Shown piece after piece: positions 1 through 6,307 of a DNA stretch of 12,627 nucleotides. How positions within the stretch are numbered: the first letter of the stretch is position 1; every line of letters starts with the position of its first letter. The DNA comes from DASPTT01 sp035623275 (GTDB taxonomy: Bacteria > Actinomycetota > Acidimicrobiia > Acidimicrobiales > UBA8190). The notes under the pieces were generated by a model that did not search any database, was not told the DNA's origin, and saw only the letters and a program-made list of their open reading frames with translations. Location of the stretch: NCBI GenBank assembly GCA_035623275.1, contig DASPTT010000066.1:1-12627 (forward strand), given 5' to 3'. A program made the position numbers and the translations under genes.

Positions 1-1133
1 CGGCGCCCGTCCCCGCGCCGGCAACGGCGGCTGTGACCGAGCACCCCGGCGTGGTCGTCTCGCCCGTCGTCCGCCACCTCGCCGAGCGCCTCGGCGTGGA
101 CGTGCACCTCCTGGAGGGCAGCGGCCCGGGTGGGCGGATCACCAGGGCCGACGTGGAGGCCGCCGCCCTGGTCCCTGCCGGCGAGCGGCCGGTCTCGGCC
201 GTTCACGGCCGGCGCGCGCCTGCTCGCCGGCGCCGTCCTGCGCCGCAGCCCGCCCCGTCCGGGGCGGGTGGGAAGCGGGTCTCACCATGGGCACGCCGAG
301 TCGCCGACGACCTGGGGGTCGACGTCGCCACCGTCGAGGGCACGGGGCCCGGGGGCGCGGTCGTCGAACGCGACGTGCGGGCCGCGGCGGCCCGGGAGAC
401 AGCGCCGCCCGCCCCCGAGGGTGCGAAGGTGCACCGGGCGCCCACGGAGCCCAGCGCCTCCGACGAGCGGCAAGCCGCCATGCGCAAGGCCATCGGCGCC
501 CTGATGGCCCGGTCCAAGCGCGAGATCCCCCACTACTACCTGAGCACCACCATCGACATGAGCAGGGCGTCGCGCTGGATGGAGGAGGAGAACGCGACCC
601 GGCCGATGACGGAGCGCTTGGTCCTCCCGGTGCTCCTCCTGAAGGCCGCGGCCCTGGCGGTGGCATCCGTGCCCGAGATGAACGGGTTCATGGTCGGGGA
701 CACCTTCGAGCCGAGCGCGGAGGTCCACGTCGGGGTGGCCGTGTCGCTGCGCACCGGCGGCGTGATCGCGCCGGCGATCCACCACGCGGACCGGCTGTCG
801 GTGGACGAGCTGATGGCGGCGTTGCGCGACCTGGTGACCCGGGCCCGCCGCGGCGTGCTGCGGAGCTCCGAGATGAGCGATCCGACGATCACGGTGACCA
901 ACCTCGGCGAGCTTGGTGTGGACTCCGTGTTCGGGGTCATCTACCCGCCACAGGTGGCGTTGGTGGGCTTCGGCCGCGTCGTCGAGCGCCCATACGCCGA
1001 GGACGGCATGGTCGGCGCCCGGCCATGCCTCACGGCGACCCTGTCGGCCGACCACCGCGCCAGCGACGGCCACCGGGGCGGTCGCTTCCTGGCCGCCATC
1101 GACCACCTACTGCAGAGTCCGGAGGGGCTATGA
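1..1133 (+). CDS. 2-oxo acid dehydrogenase E2 (dihydrolipoamide acyltransferase), 5' truncated, two E3/E1-binding domains
   Basis: E2 subunits move an acyl group from a lipoyl arm to CoA in pyruvate, branched-chain or acetoin dehydrogenase complexes. The frame is open to the left edge and reads as an Ala/Pro linker, so the N-terminus, probably with the lipoyl domain, lies outside. Counting from the GTG at 33 as residue 1, two peripheral subunit-binding domains are visible at about 9-44 and 83-118, each with a Gly-Pro-Gly-Gly turn. Between and after them are Ala/Pro/Arg linkers. The catalytic domain spans about 145-364. It has the TNLGELGVDS and PPQVALVGFG segments and the HRASDG active site (His341, Asp345), matching the family HxxxDG motif. 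Two binding domains are unusual, since most E2s carry one. The stop overlaps the start of the acyl carrier protein gene. Which 2-oxo acid is used cannot be told without the E1 genes. Family assignment is secure; substrate is unknown. Confidence 0.93.
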   Translation, partial: APVPAPATAAVTEHPGVVVSPVVRHLAERLGVDVHLLEGSGPGGRITRADVEAAALVPAGERPVSAVHGRRAPARRRRPAPQPAPSGAGGKRVSPWARRVADDLGVDVATVEGTGPGGAVVERDVRAAAARETAPPAPEGAKVHRAPTEPSASDERQAAMRKAIGALMARSKREIPHYYLSTTIDMSRASRWMEEENATRPMTERLVLPVLLLKAAALAVASVPEMNGFMVGDTFEPSAEVHVGVAVSLRTGGVIAPAIHHADRLSVDELMAALRDLVTRARRGVLRSSEMSDPTITVTNLGELGVDSVFGVIYPPQVALVGFGRVVERPYAEDGMVGARPCLTATLSADHRASDGHRGGRFLAAIDHLLQSPEGL

Positions 1134-1375
1134 ACGACGACGATGCCCGCGAGCTCATCCGCAGCGTGATCGGCGAGGTCGCGCCGGAGGCCGACCTCGA
1201 CTCGGTCGGGCCCGACGAGATGATCCAGGAGGCGCTGGATCTCGACTCGATCGACTTCCTCAACTTCGTGACAGGGCTCCACGAGCGCACAGGGCTCGAG
1301 ATCCCCGAGCGCGACTACCCGGAGCTGGCCACCGTGGACGGGTGCGTCCGCTACCTCACCCACGCCACGACCTGA
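1130..1375 (+). CDS. acyl carrier protein
   Basis: This is an 81-residue acidic protein with the length and sequence pattern of a type II acyl carrier protein. The phosphopantetheine attachment motif is Leu-Asp-Leu-Asp-Ser-Ile-Asp, with Ser40 as the expected modified residue. It is followed by a helix-II-like stretch (FLNFVTGLHERTG) and the C-terminal Ile-Pro-Glu, Tyr-Pro-Glu-Leu and Val-Arg-Tyr-Leu segments. The start is the ATG that overlaps the E2 stop in an ATGA junction. A longer reading of the same frame starts far inside E2 and is an out-of-frame shadow there. ACPs carry acyl chains as thioesters in fatty acid or polyketide synthesis, or for dedicated acyl transfer. Coupling to an E2 suggests that the two work together, perhaps with acyl groups leaving the lipoyl arm onto ACP as well as, or instead of, CoA. 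That role is inference. Confidence 0.92.
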   Translation: MNDDDARELIRSVIGEVAPEADLDSVGPDEMIQEALDLDSIDFLNFVTGLHERTGLEIPERDYPELATVDGCVRYLTHATT

Positions 1376-1404
1376 CGGCAGCTCCGAGCCCGGGCGTCAG
1401 GTCG
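1368..1404 (+). terminator. hairpin over the ACP stop codon, candidate terminator
   Basis: A perfect 10-bp inverted repeat, CGACCTGACG at 1368-1377 and CGTCAGGTCG at 1395-1404, encloses a 17-nt loop. It includes the ACP stop codon (1373-1375). There is no T tract after it, as is common in high-G+C actinobacteria. It would end the E2-ACP transcript ahead of the GTG at 1439, but it could equally act as an RNA-stability element. Confidence 0.45.
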
Positions 1405-1438
1405 GGCGGGCGCCGAGCAGCGCGCCTACGATCCGGCC

Positions 1439-2086
1439 GTGCCGTCGGACCGGAGGCTGCGAAGGTTCGTGCGACAGTGGCGCCGGCGCTATCCCAATCC
1501 CGTTCCCTGGGTCGACGACCGCGCCAACAAGGCGTGTCGGCGAAGCGAGCGCGAATGGCTCGCGAGGTTCGAGGGACTGGAGACCCTCCGGCGTCGCGAG
1601 GTGTACGCGCTGGCGCTGTGGAGGCTCGGTGGGAGCGCCGAGCGAATGGAGCGCGCCGTGGAGGGGATCACCGGCCCGGCCGAATGGGGCCACGCCCGGC
1701 GGTCCATCAAGCGGGCCCTGGCCGCCACGAGCCCCATGACGGCCCTCGAGCATCTCACCGGGGAGCAGGGGATCCCCGGGTGGGGCCCGGTGATGGCCAG
1801 CACCGTCCTCGCCGCGTGCAGGCCGGCAGTCTTCGCCGTCGGCGATGAGCGGACGCTGCGGACGCTGGCTGCCCTGGGGCTCGTCGACCCGACCGACCCG
1901 GACGAGTTCGGGCATGCCGAGTGGTGGCCCTACCTGCGGGCGAGCCGACACCTGTCCGAGGTGTCGGGCGTCCCCCTTCGGGGTGTCTGGCAAGCGTTGT
2001 GGGCGGCTGCCGACGACGCGCCGGGTCTCCCGGGCCCCGTCGGGCGGCCGGTCAGCCGGCCGCCGTCACCGTCACCGGCAGGCTGA
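1439..2086 (+). CDS. hypothetical protein with helix-hairpin-helix, DNA-glycosylase-like segment
   Basis: This is a 215-residue protein with no signal peptide or membrane segment. The N-terminal half is rich in Arg and Trp. Residues about 111-150 read GIPGWGP, then an Ala/Leu helix, then a hydrophobic turn with VGDERTLR. This resembles the helix-hairpin-helix plus following strand and Asp of HhH-GPD DNA glycosylases (Leu-Pro-Gly-Val-Gly, then Pro-Val-Asp-x-x-Val-x-Arg). The hairpin Lys of bifunctional enzymes is absent, no iron-sulfur cysteines are seen, and the Asp is offset by one residue. A DNA-binding or DNA-repair role is therefore only suggested. The GTG start at 1439 is the longest reading and no strong ribosome binding site decides it. 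The Pro/Ser-rich last 20 or so residues overlap the convergent PKD gene by 35 nt. The gene looks genuine; its function is unassigned. Confidence 0.72.
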   Translation: MPSDRRLRRFVRQWRRRYPNPVPWVDDRANKACRRSEREWLARFEGLETLRRREVYALALWRLGGSAERMERAVEGITGPAEWGHARRSIKRALAATSPMTALEHLTGEQGIPGWGPVMASTVLAACRPAVFAVGDERTLRTLAALGLVDPTDPDEFGHAEWWPYLRASRHLSEVSGVPLRGVWQALWAAADDAPGLPGPVGRPVSRPPSPSPAG

Positions 2087-2744
2087 GGGTGACCTGCTCG
2101 GAGGAGCAGGGTGCCGCCACCTCGAGGGTCACGGTGTAGGTGCCCGGTGCCGAGTAGGTGTGGGAGTAGTCGAAGGACGAGGTGGCCGGCGCCGGCGTGG
2201 CCCCGGCGTGGCACGTGGCCGCCAAGCCCGTCGCAGGTGCGGGCTGCCCGTCGCCGAAGTCGAGGTGCATCGGGCCCTCGGGGCCGGTCGAGGCGCTGTC
2301 GGTGACGTCGACCACGAAGGACAGGGGCGATCCCGCCGCGCCACTCGCGGGTGTGGCGCGCAGCGTGACCGACAGGGTCCCGTCGCTGCCGCTCACCGAG
2401 CCGTCGGACGCGGCCGGCGTCGTCGACAGGGCCTGCCCGCCGGCCGCCGCGCCCGTCGCCGGCGCGGGCGGCGCCACGGACGCAGGCACCGGGGCGACGG
2501 CGACGACCGGTGTGGCCGTGCCCGAGGGGGCTGGAGCCGAAGCCTTCCCCGGCGTCGAGGCCGGCGCGGTGGCCGGGGAAGAGGCCGGGGAGGGGGTTGC
2601 CGAGCGATCGGCGGTGGACGCCACGTGGCCGGTGCCGTTCCCCGAGGTCTTGGCGGTCGCGCTCTGACCTGCGGTCAGCGCCAGGCCCGCGCCCAGGCCG
2701 CTCGCGGCGACCATCGCCCCCACGCAGAGCGCCAGCTTGACCAT
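2052..2744 (-). CDS. secreted PKD-domain protein
   Basis: A 230-residue exported protein. Residues 1 to about 28 form a signal peptide (MVKLAL, then an Ala/Gly/Leu core). Residues about 29-115 are a low-complexity Ala/Thr/Pro/Ser stalk. Residues about 122-228 form an Ig-like region with a PKD signature: HLDFGDG at 160-166 and HTYSAPGTYTVTLEV at 195-209. Cys178 and Cys213 could form a disulfide. PKD domains usually mediate surface protein-protein or carbohydrate contacts. No catalytic domain is attached, so it may be an adhesive or structural surface protein. The start chosen is the ATG at 2744, preceded by GGGGGA three nt upstream. An in-frame ATG at 2756 would add four residues and place that purine run inside the gene. 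The 3' end overlaps the convergent gene on the plus strand. It lies downstream of HU on the same strand, but a strong hairpin separates them. Confidence 0.82.
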   Translation of the reverse strand: MVKLALCVGAMVAASGLGAGLALTAGQSATAKTSGNGTGHVASTADRSATPSPASSPATAPASTPGKASAPAPSGTATPVVAVAPVPASVAPPAPATGAAAGGQALSTTPAASDGSVSGSDGTLSVTLRATPASGAAGSPLSFVVDVTDSASTGPEGPMHLDFGDGQPAPATGLAATCHAGATPAPATSSFDYSHTYSAPGTYTVTLEVAAPCSSEQVTLSLPVTVTAAG

Positions 2745-2764
2745 GCGTCCCCCCATGGGTCAGC

Positions 2765-2797
2765 ACGGTACGGGGCCAACCTCAACGAACCGTCAAC
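2765..2797 (-). promoter_or_regulatory. possible promoter/operator of the PKD gene
   Basis: On the minus strand a TTGACG hexamer (plus positions 2791-2796) is a good -35 match. TACCGT (2765-2770) is a poor -10 candidate, and the 20-nt spacing is too long for a standard promoter. GTTGA occurs twice exactly 11 nt apart (plus positions 2782-2786 and 2793-2797), a spacing used by OmpR-family regulators. This is suggestive only. Confidence 0.22.
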
Positions 2798-2912
2798 CCC
2801 TGCCCACATTTCGCGGGGATCTTGCCACGGAGAGCGAGAAGGTAGCCTGACCAGGGGTGATCGACTGCAGTGAGCCCAGCCCGCGAGCCGGGTGGCCGGG
2901 AGGAAAGGGATG

Positions 2913-2949
2913 GGAGCGAGCCGGCCGGCGGACGCCGGCCGGCTCCTCC
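2913..2949 (-). terminator. strong hairpin terminator downstream of the HU gene
   Basis: A perfect 13-bp inverted repeat, GAGCCGGCCGGCG at 2918-2930 and CGCCGGCCGGCTC at 2933-2945, has a 2-nt loop. With a one-base bulge it extends by GGAG/CTCC to 2913-2949. It begins four nt past the HU stop on the minus strand and is followed there by a pyrimidine-rich stretch (CATCCCTTTCCTCCC). Position, stem strength and tail fit a transcription terminator that separates HU from the PKD gene. Confidence 0.7.
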
Positions 2950-2952
2950 GGG

Positions 2953-3519
2953 TCAACGACGGCGGGCCGTGGTCTTCTTGGTGGTCTTCTTGGCCGCGGG
3001 CCGCCTGGCGGTTGTCTTCTTGGCCGCGGGCCGCCTGGCGGTTGCCTTCTTGGCCGCAGGACGGCTGGCGGCGGCCTTCTTCGCCGGAGCCCGCTTGGCG
3101 GCGGCCTTCTTCGCCGGCGCCTTCTTGGCCGTCTTCTTGGCGGCCGGGGCGGCCTTCACAGGTGCGGTCACGGCCTTGCCGGCCTTCTTCACGTACTCCT
3201 CCATGACCGGGAAGGCGCCTCGCACGAGCTTGGGGGCCTTCGATGGCACCATCACCGCTTCACGGAACGCCTTCGCCGCGCTCACGCGGACCTTCTTGGA
3301 GGCCTTGAACATCATCTGCTCGCCGGTCGCGGGGTTGCGCCCCATGCGGGCGGGTCGGTCGACCTTCACGAAGCGGACGAACCCGGGAATGGAGATCGTC
3401 TCGCCCTTGGACACGACGCCGGTGACCACGTCGGTGAACCCCTCGAGGACACTCAGGACGGTCTTGAGGTCCACATCGGCCTGTACGGCCACGGCTTTGG
3501 CTAGCTCTCGTCTGTTCAT
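2953..3519 (-). CDS. hupB: HU-family nucleoid protein with Lys/Ala/Arg tail (HupB-like)
   Basis: A 188-residue DNA-bending, nucleoid-associated protein. Residues 1 to about 90 are a complete HU domain: MNRRELAKAV at the N-terminus, SIPGFVRFVKV in the core, and the DNA-binding arm with the family signature GRNPATGE at 60-67. Residues about 91-118 form a linker unique to this protein. Residues about 119-188 are a very basic tail of PAKKA and RPAAKKT units, as in mycobacterial HupB, where such tails add DNA compaction and are targets of modification. The ATG at 3519 matches the usual HU N-terminus. An ATG at 3528 would add three residues. Neither has a strong ribosome binding site. The frame stays open far upstream, antisense to the neighbouring gene, but that extension is not real. 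It is divergent from the GGDEF-EAL gene and followed by a strong hairpin. Confidence 0.95.
   Translation of the reverse strand: MNRRELAKAVAVQADVDLKTVLSVLEGFTDVVTGVVSKGETISIPGFVRFVKVDRPARMGRNPATGEQMMFKASKKVRVSAAKAFREAVMVPSKAPKLVRGAFPVMEEYVKKAGKAVTAPVKAAPAAKKTAKKAPAKKAAAKRAPAKKAAASRPAAKKATARRPAAKKTTARRPAAKKTTKKTTARRR
2985..3134 (-). repeat. 30-bp tandem repeats encoding the HU basic tail
   Basis: The sequence has a 30-bp period of about five copies. The copies at 2985-3014 and 3015-3044 are identical. Those at 3045-3074 and 3075-3104 are diverged, and a partial copy follows from 3105. Each unit encodes ten residues of the KKTTARRPAA type. The period is a multiple of three, so copy-number change would lengthen or shorten the tail without breaking the frame. 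Confidence 0.85.
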
Positions 3520-3648
3520 GGCCGACATTCTGGCCCATGTCGCGGCGCGAATTGCGAATTTCCCCAGGGATTTTCGGTCGGCTGCCCGAGCCCCTGGACA
3601 TCCGACCGGGGAGGGCCGACACTGGTGCCGCGCCGGGGGTGCCGCCGA
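3520..3648. promoter_or_regulatory. divergent HU / GGDEF-EAL intergenic region
   Basis: This 129-bp gap between two divergent genes must hold both promoters. Its middle (about 3549-3575) is clearly more A+T-rich than the surroundings, with a direct repeat GCGAAT-T-GCGAAT and TTTT nearby. I cannot place -35 and -10 boxes with confidence. Two short inverted repeats interleave here: CCAGGG 3564-3569 with CCCTGG 3592-3597, and CGGTCGG 3575-3581 with CCGACCG 3602-3608. Confidence 0.4.
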
Positions 3649-5862
3649 ATGGCCGAGACCGAGGAGGGGTTGGTTCGAGCGCTTCGGGCGAGCGAGGCCC
3701 GTCTTGCCGACGCGGAGCGGCTCGCCCACCTCGGATCGTGGACGTGGGACGAGGCCGCGGAGGCACTCACGTGGTCGGCCGAGATGTACCGCATCTTCGG
3801 GATCGACCCCGCCGACGGGCCCATCGGGCTGGAGTCGTACCGCCGCGCCGTGCACGAGGACGACCGCCGGTTCGTCGAGGAGGCGATCCGCCAGATCGTC
3901 GACCTCGGCGAGCCCTTCGAGTACGAGCACCGTGTCGTGCGCCCCGACGGTGAGGTCCGATGGTTGCACACGCGGGCCGAGGTGGTGCTGGACGAGGACC
4001 GCTCGATCGTGCGGGTCACCGGGTTCAGCCAGGACATCACGGAGCGCCGGCTCGCCGAGCTCAGCCGACGCGACGCGCAGGATCAGCTCTCGCGCCACGA
4101 GGCGGTGCTCGAGCACATCGCCCGCAACGCTCCGCTCGGCGCCACCTTGGAGGAGCTCTGCCGCGAGGTGGAGGCCAGGTGCCCCGGCGCCCGGTGCACC
4201 ATCCTGCTCGCCGACGCGGATGGGGCGGTCCTGCACCACGCGGCGGCGCCGTCGATGCCCGAGGCGGTCACGGTGGCGCTCGACGGGCTCCCCATCGCCG
4301 ACGGCATGGGCGCGTGCGGCTCCGCCGCGTACCGCGGGGAGACGGTCGTCGTCGAGGACACCCTGGAGGACGCGCGCACGGCGCCGTTCCGCGAACTGGC
4401 GCTGACGCACGCCCTGCGGTCGGTCTGGTCGCAGCCGTTGCTGGGCCCGGACGACGAGGTGCTGGGCACGTTCGCGGTGTACCGCTCCGTGCCCCATGCG
4501 CCCGACCGCGAGGAGCTCGATCTGGTGAAGTCGGCTGCCGGGCTCGCCGGCCTGGCCATCGAGCGCGCCCGCAGCGAGCAGGCCCTGCTCGAATCGGCGA
4601 CCCTCGACCCGCTCACCGGGCTCCCCAACCGGGCCCGGTTCCTCGAGGTGCTGACCGAACGGCTTTCGCAGCGCGACTCGCTGGCGGTGATGTTCCTCGA
4701 CGTCGACCGGTTCAAATGGATCAACGACAGCCTCGGTCATCCGGCTGGCGACGCGATCCTGATCCAGGTGAGCCGGCGCCTGGCCAGGGTGCTGCGCGCC
4801 GGGGACATCCTTGCCCGCTTCGGCGGGGACGAGTTCACGATCATGATCAACGAGGCCGACGCGCTGGCGGTCGACCGGATCGCCGTGCGCGTGGAGGACG
4901 CCTTCGACGAGGCCTTCGAGCTCGACGGCGGTGAGTTCTTCCTCTCGGTCTCCATCGGCACCGCCATGGCGGACCGGTCGTCCGACGCCTTCGGGCTCGT
5001 GCGCGACGCCGACGCGGCCATGTACGCGGCCAAGGACGCCGGGCGCGCCCGGCACGCGTTGTTCGACGACCAGCTCCGTCAGCGCGCCATCAACCGGGTG
5101 ACGCTGGAGTCGGAGCTCCGCCGTGCCATCGAGCGCGACGAGTTCACCCTCCACTTCCAGCCGCTGCGCGACGTGCGCTCCGGCCGATGGAACGGCGTCG
5201 AGGCACTGGCGCGCTGGCAGCACCCGACGCGGGGCCTGCTCAACCCCGACGAGTTCATCCCCCTGGCGGAGGAGACCGGCTTGATCACCATGCTCGGGAT
5301 GCGGCTCGTCGACCATGCCCTGGCACAGACCGCCGTGTGGATGCGCAGCGGCCACAAGACGCCGGTCGCCGCCAACATCTCGGTGGTCCAGCTGTCGGAC
5401 CCCGACTTCCCCGAGGAGGTCCGGGACGCACTCCGGCGACACGGCGTCCCCCCTGAGCTGTTGCTCGTCGAGGTGACGGAGACCGGCGTCATGGAGCGGA
5501 TCGAGGCGGCCGCGAGCGCGCTCGAGCGCGTCGCCGGGCTCGGCGTGCGCGTCCTCATCGACGACTTCGGCACCGGCTACTCGTCGATCGCCCGCCTTCG
5601 CCACCTGCCCGTGGTGGGCGTGAAGGTGGACCGTGTGTTCACCGAGGGGCTGGGCGAGGACCCCTCCATGGGCACCGTCCTCGCCGCCATCACGGACCTG
5701 GCGCACGCCCTGGACTTGCGCGTCGTGGCCGAGGGCATCGAGACGGACGCGGCGATGGCCACGGCGACGGAGCTGGGCTGCGACTTCCTCCAGGGGTATC
5801 GCCTCGCCCGTCCGGCGCCGGCCGAGGAGACCTGGAGCCTGTTGCGGGCCGAGGCCGGCTGA
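3649..5862 (+). CDS. PAS-GAF-GGDEF-EAL cyclic-di-GMP synthase/phosphodiesterase
   Basis: A 737-residue cytoplasmic signalling enzyme without membrane segments. Domains in order: PAS with PAC motif (about 24-134), GAF (about 150-308), GGDEF (about 312-472) and EAL (about 483-733). The cyclase domain has Asp351/Asp353, an intact GGDEF at 392-396 and an inhibitory RxxD site (Arg383, Asp386). The phosphodiesterase domain keeps the EAL motif (Glu518, Arg522), Asn576, Glu608, the DDFGTG loop (Asp638, Asp639), Lys659, Glu695 and Gln715. By sequence both activities look intact, so it may make or break cyclic-di-GMP depending on what PAS and GAF sense. The start is the ATG at 3649, with GGGGG nine nt upstream. 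A GTG at 3625 would add eight residues. It is divergent from HU and convergent with the VOC gene. Ligands of PAS and GAF cannot be read from sequence. Confidence 0.96.
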   Translation: MAETEEGLVRALRASEARLADAERLAHLGSWTWDEAAEALTWSAEMYRIFGIDPADGPIGLESYRRAVHEDDRRFVEEAIRQIVDLGEPFEYEHRVVRPDGEVRWLHTRAEVVLDEDRSIVRVTGFSQDITERRLAELSRRDAQDQLSRHEAVLEHIARNAPLGATLEELCREVEARCPGARCTILLADADGAVLHHAAAPSMPEAVTVALDGLPIADGMGACGSAAYRGETVVVEDTLEDARTAPFRELALTHALRSVWSQPLLGPDDEVLGTFAVYRSVPHAPDREELDLVKSAAGLAGLAIERARSEQALLESATLDPLTGLPNRARFLEVLTERLSQRDSLAVMFLDVDRFKWINDSLGHPAGDAILIQVSRRLARVLRAGDILARFGGDEFTIMINEADALAVDRIAVRVEDAFDEAFELDGGEFFLSVSIGTAMADRSSDAFGLVRDADAAMYAAKDAGRARHALFDDQLRQRAINRVTLESELRRAIERDEFTLHFQPLRDVRSGRWNGVEALARWQHPTRGLLNPDEFIPLAEETGLITMLGMRLVDHALAQTAVWMRSGHKTPVAANISVVQLSDPDFPEEVRDALRRHGVPPELLLVEVTETGVMERIEAAASALERVAGLGVRVLIDDFGTGYSSIARLRHLPVVGVKVDRVFTEGLGEDPSMGTVLAAITDLAHALDLRVVAEGIETDAAMATATELGCDFLQGYRLARPAPAEETWSLLRAEAG

Positions 5863-5865
5863 CCC

Positions 5866-5887
5866 GCGCCCGCCTCAGCTCGGGCGT
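5866..5887. terminator. weak hairpin between convergent genes
   Basis: CGCCCG at 5867-5872 pairs with CGGGCG at 5881-5886, with one further G-U pair and an 8-nt loop. It lies just past the GGDEF-EAL stop (5862) and ahead of the convergent VOC stop (5939). It could serve both strands. The stem is short and no T tract follows. Confidence 0.3.
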
Positions 5888-5938
5888 CGGCCAGCGCCAG
5901 GTCGCGGGGCACCCTCGGCAGGTCGGTGGAGGGCGTGC

Positions 5939-6307
5939 TCATGGCCGGTGGCAGACGGCCTCGACGTTGTTGCCGTCGGGATCCCGCACGAACGCGCCGT
6001 AGTAGCTCGGGTGGTACTCGGGCCACAGGCGCGGCTCGTGGAGCACCTCCGCCCCGGCCGTACGCGCCGCGGCGAAGAAGGCGTCGACGGCCTGCCGGTC
6101 CGGCGCGGCGAACGCGATATGGGCCTCGCGGTTCCCCCCCGGGGCGGCGAGCGGCCCGATCCAGAAACTGGGCTTGCCCTCGGTGCCGTACCCGATGACC
6201 CCGCCGAATTCCATCACGCGTGTTGCGCCCAGGGTCGCCAGGACGGCGTCGTAGAAGACGGTACTGGCCGCGACGTCGGCACACTGGATCGAAAGGTGGT
6301 CGATCAC
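5939..6307 (-). CDS. VOC-family (glyoxalase/bleomycin resistance/dioxygenase) protein
   Basis: A 122-residue protein of usual length for a single-unit VOC member with two beta-alpha-beta-beta-beta modules. It opens with IDHLSIQCAD (His4) and has EAHIAF (His63) in the middle and DPDGNNVEAV (Glu116) near the end. These are the positions that usually bind a divalent metal. Such enzymes include glyoxalase I, dioxygenases, epimerases and resistance proteins, so the substrate is open. The GTG start at 6307 is chosen because it overlaps the stop of the short-chain dehydrogenase in a GTGA junction and matches the family N-terminus. It is last in a four-gene operon, so it may act on a product of the crotonase or dehydrogenase. 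The frame remains open upstream inside the dehydrogenase gene, but that part is a shadow. Confidence 0.88.
   Translation of the reverse strand: MIDHLSIQCADVAASTVFYDAVLATLGATRVMEFGGVIGYGTEGKPSFWIGPLAAPGGNREAHIAFAAPDRQAVDAFFAAARTAGAEVLHEPRLWPEYHPSYYGAFVRDPDGNNVEAVCHRP

Noticed and set aside
139..1106. Several long ORFs on the minus strand and in the second plus frame across the E2 gene
   Set aside because: They are rich in Arg, Pro and Gly, have no family motifs, and overlie a clear E2 catalytic domain. Only the last 81 codons of the 287-1375 frame are real, as the ACP.
3520..5706. Upstream extension of the HU reading frame on the minus strand (917 codons in all)
   Set aside because: It is antisense to the PAS-GAF-GGDEF-EAL gene and has shadow composition. 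The true protein starts at the canonical HU N-terminus at 3519.
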